64,000 nucleotides of DNA from Paraglaciecola sp. L3A3 (GTDB lineage: Bacteria > Pseudomonadota > Gammaproteobacteria > Enterobacterales > Alteromonadaceae): assembly GCF_009796765.1 (NCBI RefSeq), contig NZ_CP047023.1, positions 1,037,501 to 1,101,500 on the forward strand, in the 5' to 3' direction. Both the position numbers and the translations under genes were made by a program. Below the pieces are notes generated by a model. It had not been told where the DNA came from and made no database searches. It saw only the letters and a list, made by a program, of their open reading frames with translations. Shown piece by piece: positions 19,003 to 28,428 of this stretch (position 1 is the first letter of the stretch; every line of letters starts with the position of its first letter).

Positions 19003-19788
19003 ATGACCACAGTTATTAAACGTAATAAATGGGAAATTTGGCGTGATGTCATTTTTGCATTGTTTGTTCGAGAAATCAGAACAGGCTTTAATGACAAAAT
19101 TGGCATAAGTTGGTCGGTTATCCAACCTGTTGCGTTTATTTTTCTGCTTTCCTTTCTTCGAGGCCGAGTTGATGGAGGAGAAACTCACACTGTTCCTACG
19201 TTTACATTTATGGCAATAGGCCTACTTTTTATTCAAAGTTTTTTACAAACCCTTGGTGCAGCTTCAAGTGCGATTGGTAGGAATAAGGCCTTGTACGCAT
19301 TTAGACAAGTACAACCCATTAGTGCAGTGATCGCCAGTGGATTATTCGAATTATTAGTTAAAGGTTTTGTTATTATTGGGATCATCATCATCATGTATTT
19401 TATGGGGATGGACTTGCCAATGTCAGACCCTTTGTTATTTTTATGTTGTTTTTTTCTGTTATGGTTGTTTGCTGTTTCACTAGGTCTTTTATTTGGTATT
19501 GCGGAATTATTTGTAGAAGAAATAAGAAAAGTACGTGACCTTATTACACGTCCACTGTTTTTCATTTCTGGTGTATTCTTTTCGTTACAAGATTTTCCCA
19601 AAGAGTACTGGCAATATTTGAACTGGAATCCGATACTTCACGCTATTGAATTAACCCGTTTTTCAGTGCACTCGACTTATGGTGATGCAGGAGTCAGTTT
19701 AAGTTATTTAGCCTTCACCACCATCGTGTTTGCGTTTTCATCATTGGCTGTATATTTCACCTATTGGAAACAGGCAATTAGTCGATGA
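19003..19788 (+). CDS. kpsM: Capsule ABC transporter permease KpsM
   Basis: A 261-residue ABC-2 type permease with about six membrane helices. The N-terminal cytoplasmic helix DVIFALFVREIRTGF and the segment GISWSVIQPVAFIFLLSF are typical of KpsM/polysaccharide exporters. ATG at 19003. The stop overlaps kpsT by 4 bases. Together with KpsT it moves the lipid-linked polysaccharide across the inner membrane. Confidence 0.93.
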   Translation: MTTVIKRNKWEIWRDVIFALFVREIRTGFNDKIGISWSVIQPVAFIFLLSFLRGRVDGGETHTVPTFTFMAIGLLFIQSFLQTLGAASSAIGRNKALYAFRQVQPISAVIASGLFELLVKGFVIIGIIIIMYFMGMDLPMSDPLLFLCCFFLLWLFAVSLGLLFGIAELFVEEIRKVRDLITRPLFFISGVFFSLQDFPKEYWQYLNWNPILHAIELTRFSVHSTYGDAGVSLSYLAFTTIVFAFSSLAVYFTYWKQAISR

Positions 19789-20435
19789 TTAGTTTAAGAA
19801 ATCTTACTAAATATTATCCTTCACATTTAGGTAATCAGTATGTGTTTAAAGGGCTAAATTTTGATATTCCTGAAGGTCATAATATTGGTATTTTAGGTTC
19901 TAATGGTGCAGGTAAATCAACCTTGTTTAGGCTTTTAGCTGGCAGTGAGTATCCCAATAGTGGCAAAATTGTCACGGATTTGAATTTATCATGGCCAGTT
20001 GCCCTCGCCACTGGTATCCATCAACTAATGACTGGTCAAGAGAATGCTCGGTTTATTGGTAAAATTAATGGGATAAAAGATTTAGATGCTTATGAAGAAA
20101 GAGTTAAAGCATTTGCTGAATTAGGCCAAAAATACTACCTTCCTGTGCGTAGTTACTCGAGTGGAATGAAACCCAGATTAGCTTTTGCTTGCTCTATAGC
20201 AATTGATTTCGATGTTTACTTGATAGATGAGGTGACATCTGTAGGCGATGCCAAGTTTAGACGCAAAGCAAAAGAAGCCCTGTTAGAGCGCAGTAAACAG
20301 GCCAGTATTATTATGGTAAGCCACGAGATGGAAGAAATTAGGCAGTTTTGTGACAGTGCTATTGTGATACACAAAGGCGAACTTACTTTTTACAATGATC
20401 TCGAACATGGGATCGAAGAATATCAGGCGTTATAA
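19785..20435 (+). CDS. kpsT: Capsule ABC transporter ATPase KpsT
   Basis: A 216-residue ABC ATPase with Walker A GSNGAGKSTLFRLL, the polysaccharide-exporter signature YSSGMKPRLAFACS and Walker B FDVYLIDEVTSVGD. Its short length shows it lacks the C-terminal carbohydrate-binding domain seen in Wzt of O-antigen systems. This fits KpsT-type export, in which the polymer is not recognised by a terminal modification through the ATPase. It overlaps kpsM. Confidence 0.94.
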   Translation: MISLRNLTKYYPSHLGNQYVFKGLNFDIPEGHNIGILGSNGAGKSTLFRLLAGSEYPNSGKIVTDLNLSWPVALATGIHQLMTGQENARFIGKINGIKDLDAYEERVKAFAELGQKYYLPVRSYSSGMKPRLAFACSIAIDFDVYLIDEVTSVGDAKFRRKAKEALLERSKQASIIMVSHEMEEIRQFCDSAIVIHKGELTFYNDLEHGIEEYQAL

Positions 20436-20441
20436 GTAATC

Positions 20442-21896
20442 ATGACAGAGCAATCTCAACAAGTACTCGAAAATAAAATAAAAAAACTAAGGTGCTCTTT
20501 GACTACAGAACAATGGTCGGATGCTGATTTTTTATTAATTCGTGTGAAAGAATTAGAAAAAACAGACCTCGCTTTTGCATTTAGGTTAATGCAGCGTGTT
20601 AGAAATTTATCGCCAACAAAATCAAATTGTGAACTGTTAGATGACTTACGTGCAAAGACTTTCAAATTGCATCCAGAGTTAGCCATCACCTCATCGCATA
20701 ATATGCCATCAAGACGTCATACTTTTTCTGGGCTAAAAAGGTTAGGTAAAGCTCTTTTTAGTAGCAGTAAACAAACGGGTATGAAAAAACTCAATCAGCC
20801 AATTGTTATGTTTGTGATTATTCCTTTTTTCCTTTTTGGTTTTTATCAAACAATGTTAGCGAGTCCACGTTATGAAAGCCAAGCTCAGCTAATTGTGAAA
20901 GAACCTAACGGAATGGCCACATTAGATCCCGCTATGGCAGTGATGTCGGGCTTTGGTATATCAGGTGGTAGTTCAGATACCCAGTTGGTTAAATCTTATA
21001 TCCATTCAGCAGACATGTTGAAATATCTCGATCGCGAAATAAACGTGATTGAGCACTTTAGTGATAACCAATACGACTCCTTTAGTCGCTTGTCTGAAGA
21101 TGCTAGTAAAGAAAATCAATTAAAGTTCTTTCTGAAAATGATTAGTATAGAAATCGATGAAAATTCACAAGTTATTACTGTTAAAGCACAAGCATTTGAA
21201 CCTCAAGTCGCGCATAAGTTAAGCGAGTTGTTAGTTGAGCGTGCAGAATGGTATATCAATGAAATAGGCCGCAATCTTGCAAAAAATCAATTAGATTTTG
21301 TGCAGAAAGAACATACCCTCGTACAAGAAAAATTGAGTTCAGCCAAATCTGTGTTATTGAGGTTTCAGCGTCGTTACAATTTATTAGATCCAGAAGCTGA
21401 AGGCATGGCATTGCAGCAAATATCGTATCAACTTGAAGGGAAAATTAGTGCGAAAAAAACGGAATTAAGAGCGTTAGCTACCAGTATGAGTGGCGAGGCG
21501 CCTTTGGTTTTGCAAGCTCAGGCTGAGTTAGATAGCCTAGTTCAGCAATTGAATAATGAAAGAAGTCGCCTAACCGATAATGATAGAGGACCAGATACTA
21601 ATGATACCGAAGCTCACTCTATGGCGGTCGGCGAAATTCTTGCGAAATATGGTGATTATAAAATCGATTTAGAATTAGCACTTCAGGCTTATACTTCATC
21701 TCTTGTTTCTCTAGAGAAGTCCAGAATTGAAGCTTATCGCCAATTGAAGTATCTAGTAGTTGTAGAGTCTCCGACTTTACCAGAAGATGCTAGTTACCCT
21801 AAGATCTTTTATAATTTGGCGTTGTTTTTAGCTCTTGTGTTAATGCTTTTTGGAATTGTGAAAATTATAATAGCAACGGTAAATGAGCTAAGGTAG
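20442..21896 (+). CDS. kpsE: Capsule export inner-membrane protein KpsE (polysaccharide co-polymerase family)
   Basis: A 484-residue protein with a membrane helix at about 121-140 (IVMFVIIPFFLFGFYQ), a large periplasmic coiled-coil domain including SPRYESQAQLIVKEP and a C-terminal membrane helix near 458-478. KpsE bridges KpsM in the inner membrane and KpsD in the outer membrane. The first ~115 residues form a cytoplasmic extension with helical and basic segments not found in the ~380-residue E. coli KpsE. It starts 6 bases after kpsT and closes the export operon. Confidence 0.9.
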   Translation: MTEQSQQVLENKIKKLRCSLTTEQWSDADFLLIRVKELEKTDLAFAFRLMQRVRNLSPTKSNCELLDDLRAKTFKLHPELAITSSHNMPSRRHTFSGLKRLGKALFSSSKQTGMKKLNQPIVMFVIIPFFLFGFYQTMLASPRYESQAQLIVKEPNGMATLDPAMAVMSGFGISGGSSDTQLVKSYIHSADMLKYLDREINVIEHFSDNQYDSFSRLSEDASKENQLKFFLKMISIEIDENSQVITVKAQAFEPQVAHKLSELLVERAEWYINEIGRNLAKNQLDFVQKEHTLVQEKLSSAKSVLLRFQRRYNLLDPEAEGMALQQISYQLEGKISAKKTELRALATSMSGEAPLVLQAQAELDSLVQQLNNERSRLTDNDRGPDTNDTEAHSMAVGEILAKYGDYKIDLELALQAYTSSLVSLEKSRIEAYRQLKYLVVVESPTLPEDASYPKIFYNLALFLALVLMLFGIVKIIIATVNELR

Positions 21897-22365
21897 TGTG
21901 TTATAGAGGGCATTACAGTCTCTCGGCTTATTTACATTGATCCAAAGTCTATACTTCTACTAGTAATATATAGAAATGGCGAGGTAAACGTAAATAGACA
22001 ATTTTGCTAGATACACGCAGAAATAACGTGTCTGGGGCTAATTCCCGTCTATAGCTGGACAATATACAATAACGACTATACTAGCCTGTGTCGGCTTTTC
22101 AAAAGCTGCTTAGGATAGATGACTGCCATAATGGTTTAGTTATAGAATTATTAGCTTATACCATTCTAGCTAGATTAGTCGTCACTCAGAATGCGTCCAG
22201 TGCTTTTTGATCAAGACGTCCCTATGAAGTAATGCCTGTTCCCTTTCAATTAGAGAGAATACAGAGCAGAAAGTACAGGGGAATTCCTTTCAGGCGAGTT
22301 TTAAAAGGGCATACATTGCGTAGCATAACCTCGAAAGAACACCACTATTCCTTCAGTCATGTGCC
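21897..22365. other. Gene-free convergent intergenic region
   Basis: 469 bases between the kpsE stop (plus strand) and the sulfotransferase stop (minus strand). I see no open frame with coding character, no RNA gene and no strong T-tailed hairpin. It separates the export operon from the oppositely transcribed biosynthesis block. Confidence 0.4.
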
Positions 22366-23103
22366 TTAATTACTAAATCTGCTTTTTACCATCTCGTATA
22401 AAATCATATCCTGTTCGTTACTAACCATTATTTCATCGAAAAACTCATCGCCAAGTTGTTTTTTAAAGCCTTCCATTTTTTCTTCAATTGAAATCGATGT
22501 GTTTCTAGATACATTCTGTACAACAGGTTTCAGTGAAATATCTGTTAAGCCTTCAGTTGCTAACCAGCTTTCTAATCGTTGTAATGACTCGTCGAATTCT
22601 TCAACCAAGCCTACAAATGGTAATTCTTCAATGGCTTTTTTAGCTCGTTCAAATTCGCTCCCATGCTCGTTTGAAAACATATGCGCTAAAAGTCCCACAT
22701 GAAAGTCTCGGCATTGTCGGTCATGACCTAAGGCATTACGAGTTTCAATATATCCTTTAAGTGAGGTATTACGAGCTAATACTGCTCCAAAACCATTTCC
22801 CCCTTGCTTTTTTTCGAAGGCATATACTGAAGCTATTCTGTCGAGAGGGTGACGTATAAATAAAACAGGTAGTAATTGAATATGATCTAATATTGGGACT
22901 GGTAAAGCAGCTGTATGTGAAGAAAAGCACTTAGCTCGAGGATTTTCTAATATCCAATTTTTTACCTGTTTCCGGTTTTCAATTAAGTTGCCAGGAAATT
23001 CTTTTGTCACCCACTCTTTTTCTGTGAAATTGGCTTTAAAGGAAGCGTCTAATGAGGTGCCTGCATTTTTGAAAAAATGGAAATGGAAAATAGCTTTATT
23101 CAT
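22366..23103 (-). CDS. Sulfotransferase family protein (capsule modification)
   Basis: A 245-residue cytosolic protein of the carbohydrate sulfotransferase (Sulfotransfer_2) type, which uses PAPS. The 5'-phosphosulfate loop is FHFFKNAGTSLDASF at the N-terminus and the 3'-phosphate site is FIRHPLDRIASVY. The family tail NVSRNTS with a final DMILYEMVKSRF is present. It is the last gene of the minus-strand capsule block and one of three intact sulfotransferases here. Acceptor sugar unknown. Confidence 0.82.
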   Translation of the reverse strand: MNKAIFHFHFFKNAGTSLDASFKANFTEKEWVTKEFPGNLIENRKQVKNWILENPRAKCFSSHTAALPVPILDHIQLLPVLFIRHPLDRIASVYAFEKKQGGNGFGAVLARNTSLKGYIETRNALGHDRQCRDFHVGLLAHMFSNEHGSEFERAKKAIEELPFVGLVEEFDESLQRLESWLATEGLTDISLKPVVQNVSRNTSISIEEKMEGFKKQLGDEFFDEIMVSNEQDMILYEMVKSRFSN

Positions 23104-23193
23104 TAATATACCTTATTAATAGCGTCATGCATGTTAGCAAGCCCTATATTTTCTTTTGTTTAAGTGGGTGTATATGACGATATGCCGCGATTG

Positions 23194-24414
23194 TTACATA
23201 TTTACTGGGCTTGAGAAACACCAATCAGCAAATGGTTGATTGATCGTATAGCCGTATTGTGTCAATTGTAGTGGGTTTGAATCTGCACTTTGCCATTGTT
23301 TAATCGTTGCGATGACATCTTGTTTATCCTCATAGTCAAATGTAAATGGTGAGCCTCCAATCGCAATATATTCGTACTCAGCCCAAATTCCAGTCGAACA
23401 AATAACAGCTAAATCAGGGTACCGTATAGCATCCCATAGTAATCCAGATGTTTTTAATTGATATTTTTGAGGTTCATAAAGTAGAACTATCGCATCACTT
23501 ATTGATAATTGGTATTCATATTCACTTTGCGACATAGGTGAAAAGTGTAATTTTAAATTTGTATGAGTTTTGGCTAACTGAATTAATTGTGGTTTTAAGG
23601 AAATGAATTCTCGAGCACCAGGAGAGGCTTGATTAAAATGAATAAAAAACTCTAGATCATCTGTTTGTTCCATTAAATCAGGTATAAGTTCATGTAAGCG
23701 GGCCACACCTTTATCGCGTTTTACACTACCTATGTACAATATCACGCGCTTACAAGGCTTTGTTTTGGAAAATGTGGCGCTAGGTGGTATGTAATTAATG
23801 ACTGGATGGAGTGTAAATGCCAATCCCGTACAATTCTGGTAGGCCTCAATAAAAGATGCGCAGCTGGTAGCTAGCGTCAGTGTTAGTTTTTCACTTGCTT
23901 CTTTTAAAAGAATAAAAGCTAACCTATTTCTCAGATACCATACAAAATCTAAAAAATCTTCACCGTCTTTGAGGACACGCTTACCCGGATAAAACATGCC
24001 ACAAACCACTAACTTCCCCGTGAAAGCATTTTTAATCTTAAGTAGCCAAATTGCGAGTCCTAATACATGGAAACTAAAACAGGTGTGTATAAGCAAAGTG
24101 TCATTAGACTGTATAATATTGTCTTTTATTGCTATTTCGAGTTCATTGCAAAATTGCTGGGCTAGAGCCTGTTCTTGGATAACATCTAAAGGTTTTAAAT
24201 TATTGGTATAACAAGGGGTTTTAAACCATGGTTTTATGCTTTGCTGGAAGACTGAATCTTCAGATTGGACGAGTTTACTAGGCACCAATTTCTTTGCTGC
24301 CAAAATTGTTAAAGCAACATCCGCTTTCTTAGCATGCAAATATAATTGTCTATTTACGTTTGCATGGTGAGAGCTTATATCTTCAAAGCCAGGATCTAGT
24401 AAAACGAACTGCAT
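23194..24414 (-). CDS. GT-B fold glycosyltransferase-like protein
   Basis: A 406-residue protein with the two-domain layout of GT-B glycosyltransferases. The C-terminal half has the donor-domain start RVILYIGSVKRDKGVARL, a central ISDAIVLLYEPQKYQLKTSG (the usual place of the E-x7-E region) and WDAIRYPDLAVICS. No signal peptide or membrane helix is seen. It probably adds a sugar of the capsule repeat. The N-terminal half is unlike common GT4 members, so donor specificity cannot be assigned. 9 bases separate it from the upstream gene. Confidence 0.7.
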   Translation of the reverse strand: MQFVLLDPGFEDISSHHANVNRQLYLHAKKADVALTILAAKKLVPSKLVQSEDSVFQQSIKPWFKTPCYTNNLKPLDVIQEQALAQQFCNELEIAIKDNIIQSNDTLLIHTCFSFHVLGLAIWLLKIKNAFTGKLVVCGMFYPGKRVLKDGEDFLDFVWYLRNRLAFILLKEASEKLTLTLATSCASFIEAYQNCTGLAFTLHPVINYIPPSATFSKTKPCKRVILYIGSVKRDKGVARLHELIPDLMEQTDDLEFFIHFNQASPGAREFISLKPQLIQLAKTHTNLKLHFSPMSQSEYEYQLSISDAIVLLYEPQKYQLKTSGLLWDAIRYPDLAVICSTGIWAEYEYIAIGGSPFTFDYEDKQDVIATIKQWQSADSNPLQLTQYGYTINQPFADWCFSSPVNM

Positions 24415-24423
24415 GACTGAAAA

Positions 24424-24927
24424 CTAACGCTTTAAGTGGTTAAAGGCTGCCGTTCGGTTACGTGCAAATTCGTCGGTTAATTGATCTCTTAATCGAGAAA
24501 ACGAAGTGTCAATATGAGTATTAATTTGCTGTGTCATAGCTACCATCATTTCCTTTTGTGTGACAACTAATTCAATCACCGCTTTACTGGTATCATCGAC
24601 TTTTAGTTCTAGAATATTCTTACCTACCTCAAATTTCTGCCAATTAACAGCAACGTTAAACCCATGTCGGCCATTACCAAAGCCAGCGTTTTTTAAATCT
24701 GCTCTTTGTATATTAATTTCAGTGTTCTGAATAACTTGCCCATTTAGCAATACTGTTATTTCACAATCAATGAACTCATTTCCTTGTTGCCGACATAACC
24801 AACCAGCGATTCGCTGTAATGAAAACTCATCAATATGAAATTGTATGCATTTTGAACTTTTACTCGATATAGCCTGCTTTTTGAAGTAGGGTGACAATCT
24901 TCTTTGAATGCCCTTAATGATGTTCAT
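24424..24927 (-). CDS. Uncharacterized protein with beta-sandwich-like domain
   Basis: A 167-residue protein. Residues ~25-125 read as a small beta domain with IAGWLCRQQGNEFIDCEITVLLNG, RADLKNAGFGNGRHGF and LELKVDD. The pattern 'GW...vllnG...RaDL...G.GnGrHGF' recurs, to my knowledge, as an accessory domain attached to polysaccharide-synthesis proteins, but I cannot name its function. The C-terminal ~40 residues are helical. It sits between the Nudix gene and the glycosyltransferase in one operon. Confidence 0.6.
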   Translation of the reverse strand: MNIIKGIQRRLSPYFKKQAISSKSSKCIQFHIDEFSLQRIAGWLCRQQGNEFIDCEITVLLNGQVIQNTEINIQRADLKNAGFGNGRHGFNVAVNWQKFEVGKNILELKVDDTSKAVIELVVTQKEMMVAMTQQINTHIDTSFSRLRDQLTDEFARNRTAAFNHLKR

Positions 24928-24975
24928 TTATTTATCTCTGTAATGTTACAACAGCCATAATAGCTGTGGGGAAAT

Positions 24976-25440
24976 TTATTCTAGATACCACTTTGAATGT
25001 TTATGTACGCTATCGCTATTTAATAAATCTTCGCGACTCAACCACTGATATTGACAGTGCTGACTATTAGGTAGTTCTGCTAAGTTTATATCGATTACTA
25101 TGGTATAAGCCAGTACTACATAATGCGTACTTGTGTCTGTACCAAATACATAGTCCTTATAGAAGTGTTCATAGGGGCCTAAAAATACAGCATCAGTTCG
25201 TTCAAAGGTTACCCCCAACTCTTCTTTAGTTAAGCGTATAAAAGCGGCATCTATGGTCTCATCTTTTAGAATTCTACCTCCCGGTACAAACCAATAACCC
25301 TTAGCCGGTCGATTATTGCGTAAGCCTAAAAGATATTGGTTTTGTTTGTTTTTTACCAATAGGTCAATAGAAACTAGTGGTGCACTCGTAATGACAGTGC
25401 TAAACGTATTGTCATCCAAAAACATATGTATTAAATCCAT
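24976..25440 (-). CDS. gmm: GDP-mannose mannosyl hydrolase-like Nudix protein
   Basis: A 154-residue Nudix protein. The start resembles Gmm/NudD (STVITSAPLVSIDLLVKN, LLGLRNNRPAKGYWFVPGG). The Nudix box spans GGRILKDE to LTKEELGV, with the LTKEELG core in place of the standard REEL-E-G spacing, as is typical of Gmm enzymes. They hydrolyse GDP-mannose or GDP-glucose to GDP and sugar. Its position beside fcl and gmd fits control of the GDP-mannose/GDP-fucose pool. ATG at 25440; a later Met (25425) is possible. Confidence 0.88.
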   Translation of the reverse strand: MDLIHMFLDDNTFSTVITSAPLVSIDLLVKNKQNQYLLGLRNNRPAKGYWFVPGGRILKDETIDAAFIRLTKEELGVTFERTDAVFLGPYEHFYKDYVFGTDTSTHYVVLAYTIVIDINLAELPNSQHCQYQWLSREDLLNSDSVHKHSKWYLE

Positions 25441-25517
25441 AAACAGTAAATACTAGCTAGTAATTAATAACTGAATTTTTAGTTACGAACTGCTAGCTAC
25501 TAGCTTTTAAAATTGTT

Positions 25518-26480
25518 TTAAGCTTGTCTAAAACTATCTTGGTTATCTAAAAACCATTGATAAGCATCTTGTAGGCCTTCTTCCAGTGAATAATTATATT
25601 TCCAACCTAGTGCAGCTAAACGGTCAACATTCATTAACTTTCGCGGGGCTCCGTCGGGTTTAGTTGCATCAAATACAATATCTCCCTGAAACCCGGTAAC
25701 TTTGGCAACAGTTTCTACTAGTTCTCGAATAGTACAATCAACGCCAGTACCGACATTGATATGACTCAACATTGGCTCGGTATTTTCATCATAAGTGACT
25801 TTGTCTAATTCCATCACGTGTATCGAGGCTGCGGCCATGTCTTTCACATGCAAAAACTCGCGCATAGGTTTTCCACTGCCCCAAGCAACCACTTCACTGT
25901 CATTATTAAGTTTAGCTTCATGAAAACGGCGTAACAAAGCTGGGATAACATGAGAGTTTTCAGGGTGAAAGTTATCATGTGGTCCATATAAGTTGGTCGG
26001 CATAACGCTACGGTAATCTCTGCCATATTGGCGGTTATAAGATTCACATAATTTAATACCAGCTATTTTAGCTAGGGCATAAGGTTCGTTAGTTGACTCC
26101 AAAGTTCCTGTTAACAATGCCGTTTCAGCCATTGGCTGTGCTGCGAGTTTAGGATAAATACAACTTGAGCCTAAAAACAATAACTGTTGAATGTCTGCTA
26201 CGTGGGCAGAATGTATAATATTACATTCAATCATTAAGTTTTCGTAAATAAAATCGGCAGGGTAAGTGTTATTGGCAATAATACCGCCCACTTTTGCTGC
26301 AGCAAGGTAAACTTGGTCTATTTTTTCTGTTTGAAAAAATTCAGCTACGGCTTGCTGATTGGTTAAATCTAATTCTTTTCGCGATCGTAATACTAATTCA
26401 CAATCACCACGAGCCTGCAATTGTCGAACAATTGCTGAGCCCACCATACCTCGATGGCCTGCTACGAATATCTTCTTCAT
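25518..26480 (-). CDS. fcl: GDP-L-fucose synthase
   Basis: A 320-residue epimerase/reductase (Fcl/WcaG) that converts GDP-4-keto-6-deoxymannose to GDP-L-fucose. The NADP-binding [10 protein letters not shown] (about residues 8-17), AAKVGGI, SSCIYPK and catalytic [10 protein letters not shown] (YxxxK) are clear. It pairs with gmd directly upstream on the same strand, indicating L-fucose, or a derivative, in the capsule. Confidence 0.95.
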   Translation of the reverse strand: MKKIFVAGHRGMVGSAIVRQLQARGDCELVLRSRKELDLTNQQAVAEFFQTEKIDQVYLAAAKVGGIIANNTYPADFIYENLMIECNIIHSAHVADIQQLLFLGSSCIYPKLAAQPMAETALLTGTLESTNEPYALAKIAGIKLCESYNRQYGRDYRSVMPTNLYGPHDNFHPENSHVIPALLRRFHEAKLNNDSEVVAWGSGKPMREFLHVKDMAAASIHVMELDKVTYDENTEPMLSHINVGTGVDCTIRELVETVAKVTGFQGDIVFDATKPDGAPRKLMNVDRLAALGWKYNYSLEEGLQDAYQWFLDNQDSFRQA

Positions 26481-26545
26481 TGAATCGCTTCTTTATTGGT
26501 TAATAGGTATTATGCAAACTTGATTAACAAAGTGCCTAAATTGCA

Positions 26546-26571
26546 AATGGCACTAGTTGTCTAGTGCCATT
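26546..26571. other. Perfect 11-bp stem-loop between gmd and fcl
   Basis: Arms AATGGCACTAG and CTAGTGCCATT around a TTGT loop. It lies in the gmd-fcl spacer, after the gmd stop and before the fcl start. Neither strand has a strong T-run, so it may be an mRNA-stabilising or weakly attenuating intercistronic hairpin. Confidence 0.6.
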
Positions 26572-26613
26572 CAATGTTATTAATCTAAAACTATTATTTA
26601 CTTGTGAGTTAAA

Positions 26614-27741
26614 TTATTCTTTAGAAACAGAAACAGCAAAGCCATGTTTTTTGAGTAATGCATGCTGCTTAGCTTTACTTAAGTCATGCTCTACCATCTC
26701 CGCACACATTTCTTCAACTGTTATCTCAGGTACCCAGCCAAGTTTTTCTTTGGCTTTAGTAGGGTCTCCGAGCAGTGTTTCAACTTCTGCAGGACGGAAA
26801 TAACGAGGGTCAACTTTGACAATTACATCGCCGACTTTAACTTCTGGTGCATCATCGCCAATTATAGCAGTGACAGTAGCAATCTCACTCAGACCTTCGC
26901 CACTGAATTCTATTGTTATGCCAGCATTTTCAGCAGACATACGGACAAACTCACGTACAGAAATTTGTTTACCTGTGGCAATGACAAAATCTTCAGGATT
27001 GTCTTGTTGTAACATCATCCATTGCATACGTACGTAGTCTTTAGCATGACCCCAATCACGTAATGCATCCATATTGCCTAAATACAAACATGAATCAAGT
27101 CCCTGAGCGATATTAGCAACAGCACGAGTAATTTTACGAGTAACGAAAGTTTCGCCACGACGTGGTGATTCATGGTTAAACAAAATACCATTACAGGCAT
27201 AAATACCATAAGACTCACGGTAGTTAACCGCTATCCAATAAGCATACATTTTAGCTACCGCATAAGGTGAACGTGGATGAAACGGCGTGGTTTCTTTTTG
27301 TGGTATTTCTTGCACTTCACCGTACAACTCAGACGTTGAGGCTTGATAGAATTTTGTTTTCTTTTCCAAACCTAAGAAGCGAATTGCCTCTAATAGCCTC
27401 AACGTACCTAATGCATCAACATCAGCTGTATATTCAGGGGCTTCGAACGAAACGGCAACATGCGACTGCGCACCAAGGTTATACACTTCATCGGGCTCTA
27501 CTTCACGCATAATACGGATAAGATTTGATGAATCGGATAAGTCGCCGTAGTGTAATTTAAAGCGGGCATTTTCAATATGCACGTCTTCATAAATATGATC
27601 GACACGTTGTGTATTAAACAATGAAGCACGACGTTTAATACCGTGAACTTCATATCCTTTTTCTAATAAAAATTCGGCTAAATAAGAACCGTCCTGGCCG
27701 GTTACACCGGTAATTAATGCTTTTTTCATTTTTTTACTCAT
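26614..27741 (-). CDS. gmd: GDP-mannose 4,6-dehydratase
   Basis: A 375-residue short-chain dehydrogenase/reductase that produces GDP-4-keto-6-deoxy-D-mannose, the precursor of GDP-fucose and GDP-rhamnose. Motifs: [18 protein letters not shown] (NADP site), [13 protein letters not shown], catalytic [11 protein letters not shown] and [12 protein letters not shown] (YxxxK), and [17 protein letters not shown] at 27741. A degraded second copy of its 3' region lies ~0.5 kb upstream (28231-28292), suggesting earlier duplication or replacement. Confidence 0.96.
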   Translation of the reverse strand: MSKKMKKALITGVTGQDGSYLAEFLLEKGYEVHGIKRRASLFNTQRVDHIYEDVHIENARFKLHYGDLSDSSNLIRIMREVEPDEVYNLGAQSHVAVSFEAPEYTADVDALGTLRLLEAIRFLGLEKKTKFYQASTSELYGEVQEIPQKETTPFHPRSPYAVAKMYAYWIAVNYRESYGIYACNGILFNHESPRRGETFVTRKITRAVANIAQGLDSCLYLGNMDALRDWGHAKDYVRMQWMMLQQDNPEDFVIATGKQISVREFVRMSAENAGITIEFSGEGLSEIATVTAIIGDDAPEVKVGDVIVKVDPRYFRPAEVETLLGDPTKAKEKLGWVPEITVEEMCAEMVEHDLSKAKQHALLKKHGFAVSVSKE

Positions 27742-27889
27742 TGTTAATATTATTGATGATTTAATTTACAATTCCTAGAATAATAGGCAAGCAAAAGACA
27801 ATACCTGAGGTTGCCACATTTTCAAATTAAGCCATAATGCAAAATTCAAGACTCTGCCCCCAGATCTTTGCTTATCTTTTAGTTAACAA

Positions 27890-28111
27890 TCAAAGAGACT
27901 TCATATATAGCTCGCTATCAATAAAATGTTTTTCTTCAAACTCATTAACAATTGAAGAAGAAATCTCTGCTTTAAATATTAGCTCACTTTTGTTATTAAC
28001 AAACCGTGAAGTTTTATTCTCAATTCTAGCAACTTTCAAAGTTGAGCCATACTTTGCATCCAAAATACTTTTAAATTCCTCATATGAAAACCAAATACAC
28101 AAATATTTCCA
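27890..28111 (-). pseudogene. Relic of a sulfotransferase C-terminus
   Basis: An open minus-strand stretch bounded upstream by an in-frame TAA and with no proper start codon. Its 70-odd residues read like the end of a capsule sulfotransferase: WFSYEEFKSILDAKYG, then ARIENKTSRF (compare NVSRNTS in the intact gene at 22366) and a final SIVNEFEEKHFIDSELY, the typical acidic 'D-x-x-L-Y' end. It sits between gmd and the group II intron relic, in a zone of other gene fragments. A short expressed protein cannot be excluded. Confidence 0.5.
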
Positions 28112-28230
28112 TTATTGACTACACGTTCATTTAGTGATTATGGGCACATTTTAATTAAGGGTGTCTAGATAACCGTTTATTGTTGAAGCGACCTACAGTC
28201 AGAGTTTGCCTGATTGGCTTGGCAGTCATG

Positions 28231-28292
28231 CCAGAGCCTTCAACTTCTGCAAGACGAAAGTAACGCGGCTCGACTTTTATCGCAATATTGAC
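28231..28292 (-). pseudogene. Fragment of a second gmd gene
   Basis: Translated on the minus strand this stretch reads IAIKVEPRYFRLAEVEG, matching [17 protein letters not shown] near residue 320 of the intact Gmd. The DNA is also similar but clearly diverged from 26776-26830, so it is an old paralogous or replaced copy, not a recent duplication. Flanking sequence has no Gmd similarity; the reading frame continues into unrelated sequence and ends at a TAA near 28163. Confidence 0.75.
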
Positions 28293-28337
28293 ACCGGCTG
28301 ACTTATGGGCGACGCCATTGATTTGCTATCCTAAATG

Positions 28338-28406
28338 AAACGCCCTGTGTGGAGCCGCATTCAGGGTGTTGTGGGGGCTGGGGTTAGATACCTCCGGCCA
28401 CCCGAT
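28338..28406 (+). mobile_element. 3' remnant (domains V-VI) of a class C group II intron
   Basis: The segment contains ACGCCCTGTGTGGAGCCG, TTCAGGGTGTTGTGGGGG, CTGGGGTTAG and CCTCCGGCCACCCGAT in order. This matches my recollection of the end of bacterial class C introns: a domain V hairpin (CGCCCTG pairing with CAGGGTG), a G-rich domain VI, and the terminal ACCCGAT. No reverse transcriptase frame or 5' end is present, so it is a truncated relic. It points opposite to the surrounding capsule genes, and the next bases are TAACGC. Family assignment is by eye. Confidence 0.65.
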
Positions 28407-28428
28407 TAACGCTTTATTAGAATATATT

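Noticed and set aside
28155..28235. Terminal inverted repeat of an insertion sequence (GGGTGTCTAGATAACC)
   Set aside because: The sequence is suggestive, but no matching opposite end or transposase fragment could be found, so it is not annotated.
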